Origin: Pseudomonas purpurea
GTDB taxonomy: Bacteria > Pseudomonadota > Gammaproteobacteria > Pseudomonadales > Pseudomonadaceae
Direction: 5' to 3'
Length of the DNA: 64,000 bases
Assembly: GCF_039908635.1 (NCBI RefSeq)
Contig: NZ_CP150918.1
Location: forward strand, 3,777,001-3,841,000
Below the pieces are notes generated by a model. That model was not told where the DNA came from. It did no database searches and was given only the letters and a program-made list of their open reading frames with translations. Of this stretch, positions 1 to 9,174 are shown piece by piece. Each line of letters starts with the position of its first letter. The first letter of the stretch is position 1. A program made the position numbers and the translations under genes.

Positions 1-457
1 GGGCGATGTTGGGGATGTCGCCATCCAGAATCGTCTGGTAACCGGCATCGGCCATTTTGTCCTTGGCCGGCAGGTTGACCCACAGCTGGACCATTTCCAG
101 GGTGCCGCCGCTCTTGGCGAACGCTTCGGAGTGAAACTCCTCGTGCAGGATCCCCGAGGCCGCGGTCATCCATTGCACGTCGCCGGGGCCGATCTTGCCG
201 CCGCTGCCGGTGGAGTCGCGGTGCTCCAGTTCGCCCTTATAAACAATAGTCACGGTTTCAAAACCGCGGTGCGGATGCTGACCAACGCCACGTCGTGCGG
301 TGGTCGGGGTGAACTCCGCAGGCCCGGCATGGTCGAGCAGCAGGAACGGGCTGATGTGTTTGCCCAGGTTGTCATAGGAGAACAGGGTGCGAACCGGGAA
401 GCCGTCGCCCACCCAGTGCGCTCTTGGGCTGGTGTAGATACCGATGATGTTTTTCAT
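1..457 (-). CDS. Pirin family protein (3' end lies outside the window)
   Basis: The reading frame starts with ATG at 457 and runs off the left edge, so about 152 N-terminal residues are visible. They contain the pirin cupin signature: QHPHRGFETVTIVYKG supplies the first two metal-binding histidines, and a later HEEFHSE stretch supplies the further His/Glu ligands. Pirins are iron-binding cupins; some bacterial members have quercetinase activity or act as redox sensors. The gene is divergent from the LysR gene at 566, with 108 bases between them, an arrangement often seen when a LysR protein controls its neighbour; that link is inference. The substrate cannot be read from the sequence. Confidence 0.9.
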   Translation of the reverse strand, partial: MKNIIGIYTSPRAHWVGDGFPVRTLFSYDNLGKHISPFLLLDHAGPAEFTPTTARRGVGQHPHRGFETVTIVYKGELEHRDSTGSGGKIGPGDVQWMTAASGILHEEFHSEAFAKSGGTLEMVQLWVNLPAKDKMADAGYQTILDGDIPNIA

Positions 458-565
458 GGTGCCTCCGAATGTGGGTGAGTCAGAACATGCACACAGCTTA
501 AATCCGGGACCTTTGGTGCGGTAGACTGCAAAAATCACCCTTAGCGTTCTATTTGGAGAACGATA

Positions 566-1471
566 GTGGAAGACCTGAACACCCTCTATTACTTCACCCA
601 AGTGGTCGAGCACGGTGGTTTCGCGGCGGCCGGGCGGGCGCTGGACATGCCCAAGTCGAAACTCAGCCGACGGATTTCCCAACTGGAAGAACGCCTCGGC
701 GTGCGGTTGATCCACCGCACCAGCCGCCATTGTTCGCTCACCGAAATCGGCCAGGCGTATTACCAGCGTTGCCTGGCCATGCGCGTGGAAGCCGAAAGCG
801 CGGCCGAGTTGATCGAGCGCAACCGCTCCGAACCCCAAGGCCTGGTACGCCTGAGTTGCCCGACCGCACTGCTCAATTCCTGGGTCGGGCCGATGCTGGC
901 CCGCTACATGCTCAAGTACCCGTTGGTGGAGTTGTTCATCGAGAGTACCAACCGGCGGGTCGACCTGATTCACGAAGGGTTCGACATCGCCCTGCGCGTG
1001 CGCTTCCCGCCCTTGGAAAACACCGATCTGGTGATGAAGGTGCTGGGCAACAGCACTCAATGCCTGGTGGGCAGCCCCGATTTTCTGGCGCGCCTGTCGA
1101 CCCCCGCCAGCCCCGCCGACCTCAGCGGTTTGCCGAGCCTGCACTGGGGCGCGGCGCAGCGTGAGTATCAATGGGAACTGTTCGGCCCCGACGCCGCCAG
1201 CGCGGTGATCCGCCACCGTCCGCGCATGGTCACCGACGACCTGATCGCCCTGCGCACTGCCGTGATCGCCGGAATCGGCATCGCCCACCTGCCGAGCGTC
1301 GTGGTCCGTGAAGACGTGGCGGCGGGCACACTGGTGGAGCTGGTGCCCGACTGGCGACCCAAGTGCGGGATCGTGCACGCCATCTTCCCCTCGCGGCGCG
1401 GCCTGCTGCCGTCGGTGCGGACCCTGATCGACTTTTTGGGGGAGGAATTCAGCCGCAGTGATATTGCCTAG
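566..1471 (+). CDS. LysR-family transcriptional regulator
   Basis: This is a 301-residue protein with the standard LysR layout. An N-terminal winged helix-turn-helix occupies about residues 1-60, with FAAAGRALDMPKSKLSRRI as the recognition region and RLIHRTSR in the wing. A type-2 periplasmic-binding-like effector domain follows from about residue 90. The start is GTG at 566, chosen because GGAG lies eight bases upstream and the LysR domain begins at once. The length is normal for the family. It is divergent from the pirin gene, so it probably regulates pirin and/or itself. The inducer is unknown. It faces the BvgS-like gene tail to tail with about 50 bases between. Confidence 0.93.
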   Translation: MEDLNTLYYFTQVVEHGGFAAAGRALDMPKSKLSRRISQLEERLGVRLIHRTSRHCSLTEIGQAYYQRCLAMRVEAESAAELIERNRSEPQGLVRLSCPTALLNSWVGPMLARYMLKYPLVELFIESTNRRVDLIHEGFDIALRVRFPPLENTDLVMKVLGNSTQCLVGSPDFLARLSTPASPADLSGLPSLHWGAAQREYQWELFGPDAASAVIRHRPRMVTDDLIALRTAVIAGIGIAHLPSVVVREDVAAGTLVELVPDWRPKCGIVHAIFPSRRGLLPSVRTLIDFLGEEFSRSDIA

Positions 1472-1521
1472 CGGCCGCTACAAGCCTTGAGCGTCAAACG
1501 GCTGAGCGAGTGAAGCACCGA

Positions 1522-4500
1522 TCAATTGGGCTCCAGGCTGCGACCCAAGCGTGTCATCGCCTGCTGCAGTTCATCGACCGCCGCGTTGAGCAACTGAACA
1601 TCGTCCTGCCAACAGGCGGCTTCCAGTTGTTCGCACCCGGCCAGCAATCGATGGGCCCCGACAATGCGGGCGCCGCCCTTGATCCGGTGCGCCAGGTCAC
1701 TCAGGCCTTTACGGTCATCGCGTCGGTGAAGCTCTCGCAGTTGTTCCAGGTCCAGGGCATTGCTGCTGGCCAGGTCACGCACCAATTGGTTGATCAGCGT
1801 GCGGTCGCTGCCGACAAATTTTTCCAGGCCGCTCAGGTCCATTTCTGCCGAGGCTGGATGTTCATCGTCGATAGGCGACGGGGATGGGTTATCGGCAAAC
1901 CTTGCCCCCAACCAATCGCCCAAATCCTTCAGGCTGATGGGTTTGAACAGGCAATCGTCCATGCCGGCCTCCACACATCGCACCTTTTCCTCGGGTTGGG
2001 CATTGGCGGTGAAGCCGAGGATCAAACAGGCTTGCTGACCACTGGCCCGCTCCTCGTCACGGATGGCACCGGCCAACTCATAGCCATTCATGACCGGCAT
2101 GTTGCAATCGGTGATGACCACGTCAAAGAACTGCTCCCGCCACCGCTGCAACGCCCGTTCGCCGTCCGGGGCATCGGTGAAGCGATGGCCCAGGTAACTC
2201 AACTGGCGGGTGAGCAGCAACCGATTGGCCGGGTAATCGTCGACCACCAGGATGTTCAGGACGCGTATCGGTGCTGACGCCTCGTCGTGCGGCGGTGACT
2301 CCAATGGCGCCAGGCTCGGGACATCCAGCGTCACTTCGACCTCGGTGCCCTGCCCCAACACACTCTCCAACCGTAACCGTCCGCCCATGGCTTCACACAA
2401 CGCCCGGCAGATGACCAGCCCCAGACCCGAGCCGCTACGGGATGATTGCCCATGGTTGCTGGCCTGGACAAAGGGGCTGAACAGCCGTTGCTGGTCAGCC
2501 GTGCTCAGGCCGATTCCACTGTCTTCGACCCGCAGTGCGACACGTAAATGCCCTTGCTCGCGCGGCGGTTTGATCTCGACGTACAGCGTCACTGCGCCCT
2601 GGCGGGTGAACTTGATGGCATTGCTCAACAGATTGGACAGCACCTGCTTAAGGCGCAGCGGGTCGATCAACACATCACGATCACAGCGTGGGTCCAGCGT
2701 CACCTTCCACTTCAGGTGTTTTTGCAGGGCAAGGCCTTCGAATACCTGCGCCACCGACTCGATCACTGCGCGTAAGTTGGCGCGTTCAGGCGCCAACGTC
2801 AGGTGCCCCGACTCGATACGCGCGATGTCCAGAATGTCGCCGATCAACTCCAGCAACTGCTGCGCCGCCGTTGATGCGACCTCAATCGCGGGACGGTCAA
2901 GCACGCCGTGATCGGCCTGCTTCGTCGCCAGTTCCAGCATGCCGATCAGGGCGTTCATGGGCGTACGGATTTCATGGCTCATGGTCGCCAGGAATGTGGT
3001 CTTGGCCCGATTGGCTTCGTCCGCTGCCTGCTTGGCCTGTTGCAGCTGCAACAGCAGTTGCTGGCGCTTGCGGATCTGGCTGCGCTGGTAACCGATCCAG
3101 CCCAGCGCCAGCAACAACAACAGCGTTGCCCCCACAACCCCCTGAATGAGGGCACTGCGATGGCGCAGCCAGTAGCTGTCATCCACCGCCAGGTCGGTGC
3201 GCCAGGGGTTGCTCAGTTCGTCCATTTCCTCGGGCGAAATGCTCAACAGTGCCTTGTTCAAAATCGAGTTCAGCTCCAGCTCGCCACGCTGCGTGGCAAA
3301 ACTGACGAGCGCAGGCTCATTGCCGAGGGTGCTGGTCACCGCCAACTGGTCGCGGTACTGCCGGGCAATCAGGTAGCGGGCGATGATCAGCGAACTCACC
3401 GAGGCATCGGCCTGCCCCTTGGCCACCAGCTCTATGCCTTCGGCCGGGGTTTGCACCTCGACAAAGCGAATGCCCGGCACCTGTGCCAGCAGGAAGTCAC
3501 GCAGGGCGTGCCCGCGGTAGATCGCCAGACGTTTGCCAGACATGTCATCCAGGGTCTGCGGTCGTTTCAGATCGGTGCTGCTGACCAGCACAAACGGGTT
3601 GACCAGGTAAGGACGGGTGAACTGCATCTCGGCCTGAAGTTCGGTGGTGGGAGGGAGAACCGCCAGCATGTCCAGCTCGCCGTGCTTGAGCTGGGCGATT
3701 TGCTCATTCAACGAATCGCCCGGCACCACCTCGAAACGCAGCCCGGTGCGCAGGCTGATCCGGGCCATGATCTGCGCACTCAACCCGACAAAATCACCCT
3801 TGGCGTCGTAAAACGAGAGAGGGGCAAAACGCGCGTTCACCCCGACCCTGACCGACGGGTGGCTGTGCAGCCAGCGCTGCTCGCTGTCGCTCAACTGCAA
3901 CCGTTGCGTGCTGCTGAAACGGCTGCCGGCACTCCAGCGACGCAGGATGGTGGAGCGTTCTTCGAGCGGAATCGCCGTCAGGGCCGCATCGATGATCCGT
4001 CGCAAGCGGGTGTTATCGGCCGCCACGGTAAACGCAAACGGGTTGACTTCCAGCCGCGCGAAATCAACCAGTTGCACATTATTCAGGTAGTTATTGTTGA
4101 TCAGGTAACTGGCGCTGATGGAGTCCCCGATGTAGACGTCCGCCCGGCCAAAGGCAACGGCGCCGATGGCGCTCAGGGTCGAGGGATAGAGTTGCAGGCG
4201 AGCCTTGGGATAAAAAGCCTCGACCGCCTGCGTTGGCAGATAGTGATCAAGCATCGCCACCCGCTGGCCGGCGAGGTCCGTGGCCAGCTTGCCGCTGGCG
4301 CCCGTGCGCGCGACCAGCGCCGGTGTATCGTCCGCGTAAGAGAGGGACATCAGCAGTTGCGGGTCCGCTGCCTCGAAACCGTTGGCCGTGCCCAGCAGGT
4401 CCACGTCCCCGGCCTTCAGCGCGGCAATCACCGCCAACCGCGAGTCATAACGCTGCACATCGACCCTGACATGCAGCAACTGGCTCAACAGGTCGGCATA

Positions 4501-4761
4501 GTCGGCGGTAATGCCCTCCAGGTCGTTGTCATTGACGGTGAGTTCGAACGGCGCATAGTCCGGCGCCGACGCTCCCAGCCGCACATGGCCCTTTTCGCGC
4601 AACCAGCGCCAGTCGTCCTCGCTCAAGGTTGCCTGGTAGCCATCAACCGTCGAACGCCCCAGCAGATGCAAGGCGCGAGGTTCGGCGCCCAGACTCGCCA
4701 TCGACCACAACAGGCCGAGCAATGTCAGGGTCACCCGCCAGCCACGCACAGTCGTGTTCAT
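1522..4761 (-). CDS. BvgS-like hybrid sensor histidine kinase with two periplasmic solute-binding domains
   Basis: The protein has 1079 residues. In order there is a signal peptide (about 1-26), two tandem SBP_bac_3 (venus-flytrap) domains (about 45-275 and 290-520), one membrane segment (about 535-557, rich in Leu), and a HisKA domain with the phospho-acceptor motif TFLATMSHEIRTPMNALIG. A HATPase domain, a receiver domain (ILVVDDYPANR, acceptor Asp in ITDCNMPVMNGYE) and a C-terminal Hpt domain (LAHRIKGGARIVGAHRL) follow. This is the BvgS architecture for a His-Asp-His-Asp phosphorelay. Unlike Bordetella BvgS, the linker from the membrane segment to HisKA is only a short coiled coil with no room for a PAS domain. 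The gene begins directly after the response regulator stop codon, so the two are cotranscribed. The ligand is unknown. Confidence 0.92.
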   Translation of the reverse strand: MNTTVRGWRVTLTLLGLLWSMASLGAEPRALHLLGRSTVDGYQATLSEDDWRWLREKGHVRLGASAPDYAPFELTVNDNDLEGITADYADLLSQLLHVRVDVQRYDSRLAVIAALKAGDVDLLGTANGFEAADPQLLMSLSYADDTPALVARTGASGKLATDLAGQRVAMLDHYLPTQAVEAFYPKARLQLYPSTLSAIGAVAFGRADVYIGDSISASYLINNNYLNNVQLVDFARLEVNPFAFTVAADNTRLRRIIDAALTAIPLEERSTILRRWSAGSRFSSTQRLQLSDSEQRWLHSHPSVRVGVNARFAPLSFYDAKGDFVGLSAQIMARISLRTGLRFEVVPGDSLNEQIAQLKHGELDMLAVLPPTTELQAEMQFTRPYLVNPFVLVSSTDLKRPQTLDDMSGKRLAIYRGHALRDFLLAQVPGIRFVEVQTPAEGIELVAKGQADASVSSLIIARYLIARQYRDQLAVTSTLGNEPALVSFATQRGELELNSILNKALLSISPEEMDELSNPWRTDLAVDDSYWLRHRSALIQGVVGATLLLLLALGWIGYQRSQIRKRQQLLLQLQQAKQAADEANRAKTTFLATMSHEIRTPMNALIGMLELATKQADHGVLDRPAIEVASTAAQQLLELIGDILDIARIESGHLTLAPERANLRAVIESVAQVFEGLALQKHLKWKVTLDPRCDRDVLIDPLRLKQVLSNLLSNAIKFTRQGAVTLYVEIKPPREQGHLRVALRVEDSGIGLSTADQQRLFSPFVQASNHGQSSRSGSGLGLVICRALCEAMGGRLRLESVLGQGTEVEVTLDVPSLAPLESPPHDEASAPIRVLNILVVDDYPANRLLLTRQLSYLGHRFTDAPDGERALQRWREQFFDVVITDCNMPVMNGYELAGAIRDEERASGQQACLILGFTANAQPEEKVRCVEAGMDDCLFKPISLKDLGDWLGARFADNPSPSPIDDEHPASAEMDLSGLEKFVGSDRTLINQLVRDLASSNALDLEQLRELHRRDDRKGLSDLAHRIKGGARIVGAHRLLAGCEQLEAACWQDDVQLLNAAVDELQQAMTRLGRSLEPN

Positions 4762-5388
4762 TCAGATCAACTGATTGCGCTTGGCGAAATCGCGCAGATG
4801 AACCAGCGACTTCACGTTGAGTTTTTCAATCAACCGCGTTTTGTAGGTGCTGACGGTCTTGTGGCTCAGCAACATCGCCTCGGCGATGTCCTTGTTGCTG
4901 GAGCCACGGGCCAGGCACTGGAAAATGCTCAGTTCACGGTCAGAAAGACTCTCGATCATTTGCAACTCGCTGCGCTGAACGTCATTCATGCTCACTGAGC
5001 TTTCGGGCAACCTGGGAAAATAGCTGTAGTTGTTCATGATGGCCTGCACGGCTTTGCGCAACTCTTGCAGGTCATTGGTTTTGGCGATGTAACCCAAGGC
5101 CCCCTCGCGCATACAACGACTGACGTAAAACTGTGCGGCCTTCGCGGTGAACACCAGTACGCGGTTGGAGGCGCCACTGGCCTTGATCCGCGACAACACG
5201 TCCAGACCATCGAGGTTGGGGATATCCAGGTCCAGAATCACCAGGTCAGGCGAGTGTTCGCGGATCATTTGCACGGCTTCGACACCTGTGGAAGCCTCCA
5301 GAATGACGGTGAAGCGCTCCTGTTCGAGCACCATTTTGACCGCGGCCCGGATAACCGGATGATCGTCGACGATCAGCACTGAACTCAT
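4762..5388 (-). CDS. BvgA-like response regulator (NarL/LuxR type)
   Basis: This 208-residue protein has an N-terminal receiver domain (VLIVDDHPVIRAAVKMVL; acceptor Asp in LVILDLDIPNLDGL; conserved Lys in VFTAKA) and a C-terminal LuxR-type helix-turn-helix (LSDRELSIFQCLARGSSNKDIAEAMLLSHKTVSTYKTRL is the region; key residues are E, G, K and the TVSTYK helix). It is the expected phosphate acceptor of the hybrid kinase encoded immediately downstream, because the stop codon and the kinase ATG are adjacent. The target genes are unknown. Confidence 0.93.
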   Translation of the reverse strand: MSSVLIVDDHPVIRAAVKMVLEQERFTVILEASTGVEAVQMIREHSPDLVILDLDIPNLDGLDVLSRIKASGASNRVLVFTAKAAQFYVSRCMREGALGYIAKTNDLQELRKAVQAIMNNYSYFPRLPESSVSMNDVQRSELQMIESLSDRELSIFQCLARGSSNKDIAEAMLLSHKTVSTYKTRLIEKLNVKSLVHLRDFAKRNQLI

Positions 5389-5595
5389 GGAAATTCCCTG
5401 TCGATATGGCGATGTCCCGCTGCATCACCCTGCCAAGCGTAGACGCAACGGCTGCGCATCGACTGTTACACGCCATGAAGCCAAGAGCTACCTGTCAGAA
5501 CTGACAGTTCCGACGAACGGTAAGGAATCAGCTCCAGACGGCGACCCGACGAAAGCGGTGTGCAGTCATTACAAATGTGACTGGCACACCGCCAT

Positions 5596-5617
5596 CGCGA
5601 GCAGGCTTGCTCCCACA
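5596..5617. repeat. Pseudomonas REP element (single copy)
   Basis: The sequence CGCGAGCAGGCTTGCTCCC starting at 5596 has the form of the REP sequences common in the P. fluorescens group (GCGAGCAAGC followed by GCTCCCACA). It lies in the 250-base gap between the response regulator start and the mgtA stop. The rest of that gap shows nothing else I can name. Confidence 0.75.
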
Positions 5618-5639
5618 GGGACTGTGTTGTCCGAACTGT

Positions 5640-8405
5640 TTACTGCCAGCCAAACCGGCGGATGTAGAAGCCCTTCACCGCTTGGGTCAGGGCCATGTAC
5701 GCCAGCAGAATCACCGGCAGGAACACGAAGTACATCGACGGCAATGCCTGCAGTTTGAAGTAATGCGCCAGCGGCCCCATCGGCAGGAAGATCCCGACTG
5801 CCATGATGATCCCGGTCATCACCAGCAGCGGCATCGCGGCGCGGCTTTGCAGGAACGGAATCTTCGGCGTGCGGATCATGTGCACGATCAGCGTCTGGGT
5901 CAGCAGCCCCACCACGAACCAGCCCGACTGGAACAGGGTTTGATGGTCCGGGGTATTGGCATCGAACACATACCACATCAAGGCGAACGTCAGGATGTCA
6001 AAGATCGAACTGATCGGGCCAAAGAACAGCATGAAGCGCCCCACATCGCCTGGCTGCCAGCGTTGCGGTTTTTTCAGCATCTCTTCATCGACGTTATCGA
6101 ACGGGATGGCGATCTGCGAAATATCGTAGAGCAGGTTCTGCACCAGCAGGTGCATCGGCAGCATCGGCAGGAACGGGATAAACGCACTGGCCACCAGCAC
6201 CGAGAACACGTTGCCGAAGTTCGAACTGGCGGTCATCTTGATGTACTTGAGCATGTTGGCGAAGGTCCGGCGTCCTTCCAACACACCCTCCTCCAGCACC
6301 ATCAGGCTCTTTTCCAGGAGGATGATGTCCGCCGCTTCCTTGGCGATGTCCACGGCGCTGTCCACCGAAATACCGATGTCGGCAGTGCGCAACGCCGGTG
6401 CGTCATTGATGCCGTCGCCCATGAAACCGACCACGTGCCCGTTGGCCTTGAGTAACCGCACGATGCGTTCCTTGTGGGACGGCGTCAGCTTGGCAAACAC
6501 GTTGGTCGTCTCCACTGCCACTGCCAACTCGGCATCGCTCATGCGTTCGATGTCGTTGCCCATCAGCAAGCCTTGCTGTTCCAGGCCCACTTCGCGGCAG
6601 ATTTTTGCCGTGACCAGTTCGTTGTCGCCGGTCAGCACCTTGACCGCCACACCGTGGGCCGCCAACGCCTTGAGCGCGGGCGCGGTGCTTTCTTTGGGTG
6701 GGTCAAGGAACGCCACGTAACCAATCAGCGTCAATGCCTGCTCGTCCGCCAGGCTATAAGTGTCGCGCCCGGCCTGCATCGGCCGCGCAGCCACGGCCAC
6801 TACCCGCAGGCCTTCTTCGTTGAAGTCGGCGGTGACCTCACGGATGCGCGCCAGCAGTTCTTCAGTGAGTGTTTCTTCGGCCTCGCCATGACGCACGCGC
6901 TTGCACACTGCCAGCACTTCTTCAACGGCGCCCTTGCAGATCAGCAGGTGAGGACGATCCTTCTCGGCGACCACCACCGACATGCGCCGGCGGGTGAAGT
7001 CGAACGGAATCTCGTCGACTTTCTGGAAGGCCGTCCCGACTTTCAACTCGCGGTGCACTTCGACGTGTTCAAGGACGGCCACGTCCAGCAGGTTTTTCAG
7101 GCCGGTCTGGTAGTAGCTGTTCAGGTAGGCCATTTCCAGCACGTCATCGGACTCTTCACCCCAGACGTCGACATGGCGGGCCAGGAAAATCTTGTCCTGG
7201 GTCAGGGTGCCGGTCTTGTCGGTGCAGAGCACATCCATGGCGCCGAAGTTCTGGATCGCGTCGAGGCGTTTGACGATGACTTTTTTGCGCGACAGGAACA
7301 CTGCGCCCTTGGCCAACGTCGAGGTGACGATCATCGGCAGCATTTCCGGGGTCAGGCCCACGGCGATGGACAGCGCGAACAGCAGCGCTTCCATCCAGTC
7401 ACCCTTGGTGAAACCGTTGATGAACAGCACCAGCGGCGCCATCACGAACATGAAGCGGATCAGCAACCAACTGACCTTGTTGACGCCGGTCTGGAACGAG
7501 GTCGGTGCGCGGTCGGTGGCGCTGACACGTTGCGCCAACGCGCCGAAATAGGTGCTGTTGCCGGTGGTCAGGACCACCGCGGTCGCCGCGCCCGACACCA
7601 CGTTGGTGCCCATGAACAGGATGTTGTCCAGGTCCAGTGGGTTGCTGGTGTCGCTGTCTTGCTGGCGGGGGAATTTTTCCACCGGCATCGATTCGCCGGT
7701 CATGGCCGCCTGGCTGACGAACAGGTCCTTGGCGCTCAACACACGGCAATCCGCCGGAATCATGTCACCGGCCGAGAGCACGATCAGGTCGCCAGGCACC
7801 AACTGCTTGATCGGCAGTTCGATACGCTGCGTGCCTTTGGCGTGAGTCGCCGCGCCGTAGAACCTGCCGAACACCGGTGCCGCTTCGGCACTGGAGTCTC
7901 GGCGCATGACGGTGGCGGTGTTGCTGACCATCGCCTTGAGCGCGTCGGCGGCCTTGTTCGACTTGGTTTCCTGCCAGAAACGCAGAAAGGTCGAGAGCAC
8001 TACCATGGAGAAAATCACCGTGGCGGCTTTCATGTCTTCCGTCAGCCACGAGATAACCGCCAACAAGGTCAGCAGCAGGTTGAAGGGGTTTTTGTAGCAG
8101 TGCCACAAGTGAGTCCACCATGGCAGTGGCTGCTCATGCTCGACTTCGTTGAGGCCGTACTGCTCGCGCAATGCATCGGCTTCGACGTCGCTCAGGCCAT
8201 CGGTATGGCTGCCGAGGGTGTCCAGCAACGGGCCGGTGTCGCTGTTGGCCGCGCTCACCAGGGTTTGCGCCAGGGTGGGCGGGACTTCACGGTTGACCGT
8301 GGCGTCGGTGAAGCTTTCCAGCAGTGCCAGTCGGCGGAAATGCCGGGCAAAGTGCCGGGTACGCAGGAAGCCTGCGAAGAACTCTTTCAAGAGGGTGAGT
8401 TTCAT
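5640..8405 (-). CDS. mgtA: Magnesium-transporting P-type ATPase MgtA
   Basis: The protein has 921 residues. It carries the P-type ATPase marks: TGES actuator motif near residue 238, the phosphorylation site CTDKTGTLTQD near residue 394, the nucleotide-domain KGAVEE and GDGINDAP hinge motifs, and clustered membrane helices including the C-terminal group. The full-length similarity is to the P3B Mg2+-importing ATPases MgtA/MgtB. I chose ATG at 8405 rather than an in-frame ATG thirty bases upstream, because AGGAG lies seven bases before 8405 and the protein then begins MKLTLLKEFF. It imports Mg2+ through the inner membrane. The gene is preceded on the same strand by a small leader ORF (8510-8590) and hairpins, so expression is probably controlled in the leader RNA. 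Confidence 0.95.
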   Translation of the reverse strand: MKLTLLKEFFAGFLRTRHFARHFRRLALLESFTDATVNREVPPTLAQTLVSAANSDTGPLLDTLGSHTDGLSDVEADALREQYGLNEVEHEQPLPWWTHLWHCYKNPFNLLLTLLAVISWLTEDMKAATVIFSMVVLSTFLRFWQETKSNKAADALKAMVSNTATVMRRDSSAEAAPVFGRFYGAATHAKGTQRIELPIKQLVPGDLIVLSAGDMIPADCRVLSAKDLFVSQAAMTGESMPVEKFPRQQDSDTSNPLDLDNILFMGTNVVSGAATAVVLTTGNSTYFGALAQRVSATDRAPTSFQTGVNKVSWLLIRFMFVMAPLVLFINGFTKGDWMEALLFALSIAVGLTPEMLPMIVTSTLAKGAVFLSRKKVIVKRLDAIQNFGAMDVLCTDKTGTLTQDKIFLARHVDVWGEESDDVLEMAYLNSYYQTGLKNLLDVAVLEHVEVHRELKVGTAFQKVDEIPFDFTRRRMSVVVAEKDRPHLLICKGAVEEVLAVCKRVRHGEAEETLTEELLARIREVTADFNEEGLRVVAVAARPMQAGRDTYSLADEQALTLIGYVAFLDPPKESTAPALKALAAHGVAVKVLTGDNELVTAKICREVGLEQQGLLMGNDIERMSDAELAVAVETTNVFAKLTPSHKERIVRLLKANGHVVGFMGDGINDAPALRTADIGISVDSAVDIAKEAADIILLEKSLMVLEEGVLEGRRTFANMLKYIKMTASSNFGNVFSVLVASAFIPFLPMLPMHLLVQNLLYDISQIAIPFDNVDEEMLKKPQRWQPGDVGRFMLFFGPISSIFDILTFALMWYVFDANTPDHQTLFQSGWFVVGLLTQTLIVHMIRTPKIPFLQSRAAMPLLVMTGIIMAVGIFLPMGPLAHYFKLQALPSMYFVFLPVILLAYMALTQAVKGFYIRRFGWQ

Positions 8406-8509
8406 GGTGTTACTCCTGCGCCGCCCACGCCCCACCCTCTTTTGGGTGACTACGCAGGCAGTCGTAAATCGGAACAGTCAGGCATTTTTTAGGAGTCTCG
8501 CGAGAGGGC

Positions 8510-8590
8510 TTACGCCCGGAACAATCGCAAACGCATCGGCAGCACGGGTCGATGCTGTCGGCAGTGGATCTGAATGATGATGGTGCCCAT
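8510..8590 (-). CDS. Short MgtL-like leader peptide upstream of mgtA
   Basis: This is a 26-codon ORF with ATG at 8590 and TAA at 8510-8512. An AGGGGAAT ribosome binding site lies a few bases upstream of the ATG. The peptide begins MGTIIIQIH, is Arg-rich and ends LPMRLRLFRA. That ending closely resembles the end of the enterobacterial MgtL leader peptide (LPRRRLKLFR, recalled from memory), which lets proline and Mg2+ availability control mgtA transcription. The ORF lies about 105 bases before the mgtA start. The identification rests on position, ribosome binding site and C-terminal similarity only. A chance ORF is possible. Confidence 0.55.
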   Translation of the reverse strand: MGTIIIQIHCRQHRPVLPMRLRLFRA

Positions 8591-8647
8591 GGCTATTCCC
8601 CTGACGGTCAACGCTGGGAAACCTTCGAGCAGGTACACCCGCCCACG

Positions 8648-8702
8648 GTTTGCCTGGAAAAAAGGCAAACAGGACTGGCCCGCCTGTCGTAAACGACAGG
8701 CG
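8648..8702. other. Two adjacent perfect hairpins in the presumed mgtA leader
   Basis: Two inverted repeats lie side by side: GTTTGCCT/AGGCAAAC at 8648-8655/8663-8670, and CGCCTGTCG/CGACAGGCG at 8681-8689/8694-8702 with a four-base loop. They sit 58-112 bases upstream of the leader ORF on the minus strand, so they would be in the 5' untranslated RNA if the promoter lies further upstream. Neither is followed by a clear U tract. They may be part of the Mg2+-responsive leader or a terminator relic. Confidence 0.45.
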
Positions 8703-9061
8703 CGTCGATAGAGCTGCGATCACGACAGGAAAGTCGGAATCACACGCTGATCAGCGTCGGTGAGAGGACGTCGGGACACGGGCCAGGACGGGCCGTGATC
8801 GGGATGCCGCTTCTCGCTTTGCGGCGAGACAACGGCACAGGAGACTGCGCGTTATCTTGCCGAGACTATGCCGGTTGCCGTAACCGGCCGACTACTGTCA
8901 CTCGAACAAGTACCCACTGTGGGTCTCCGCTATTGATGAAAACGCGCGAAGCTTACGCGCCGATATTCAGAGAGTAAACCCAGGAAAAGCTTTCGCCGGA
9001 TGAATCCGGGAGTTCTTCAGGAAGGGTTCAGGATTGAAGATTTGTGGTGTTCTTTTTGGCC
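8703..9061. other. Intergenic stretch with no recognisable gene
   Basis: Only short unsupported open frames are present, with no convincing ribosome binding site or codon pattern. The mgtA promoter, transcribed leftward, is expected here, but I cannot place it. The stretch ends at the REP pair. Confidence 0.5.
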
Positions 9062-9065
9062 CCTT

Positions 9066-9131
9066 CGCGAGCAAGCCCGCTCCCACAATGGACCTGTGTT
9101 CGCAGGACTAATGTGGGAGCGGGCTTGCTCC
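9066..9131. repeat. Inverted pair of REP elements (REPIN)
   Basis: CGCGAGCAAGCCCGCTCCCA at 9066-9085 is repeated in inverse orientation at 9112-9131 (TGTGGGAGCGGGCTTGCTCC). The short spacer between them gives a hairpin-forming REPIN, which is mobilised in trans by RAYT transposases in fluorescent pseudomonads. It lies just beyond the 3' end of pvdA, a usual intergenic place for such repeats. No RAYT gene is in the window. Confidence 0.85.
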
Positions 9132-9174
9132 GGGCGGCGTACCGACGAAGGCGACCTCACAGGTGCCACAAATC

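Noticed and set aside
8795..8977. Short plus-strand open frame between mgtA and pvdA
   Set aside because: No ribosome site, no family, unusual composition.
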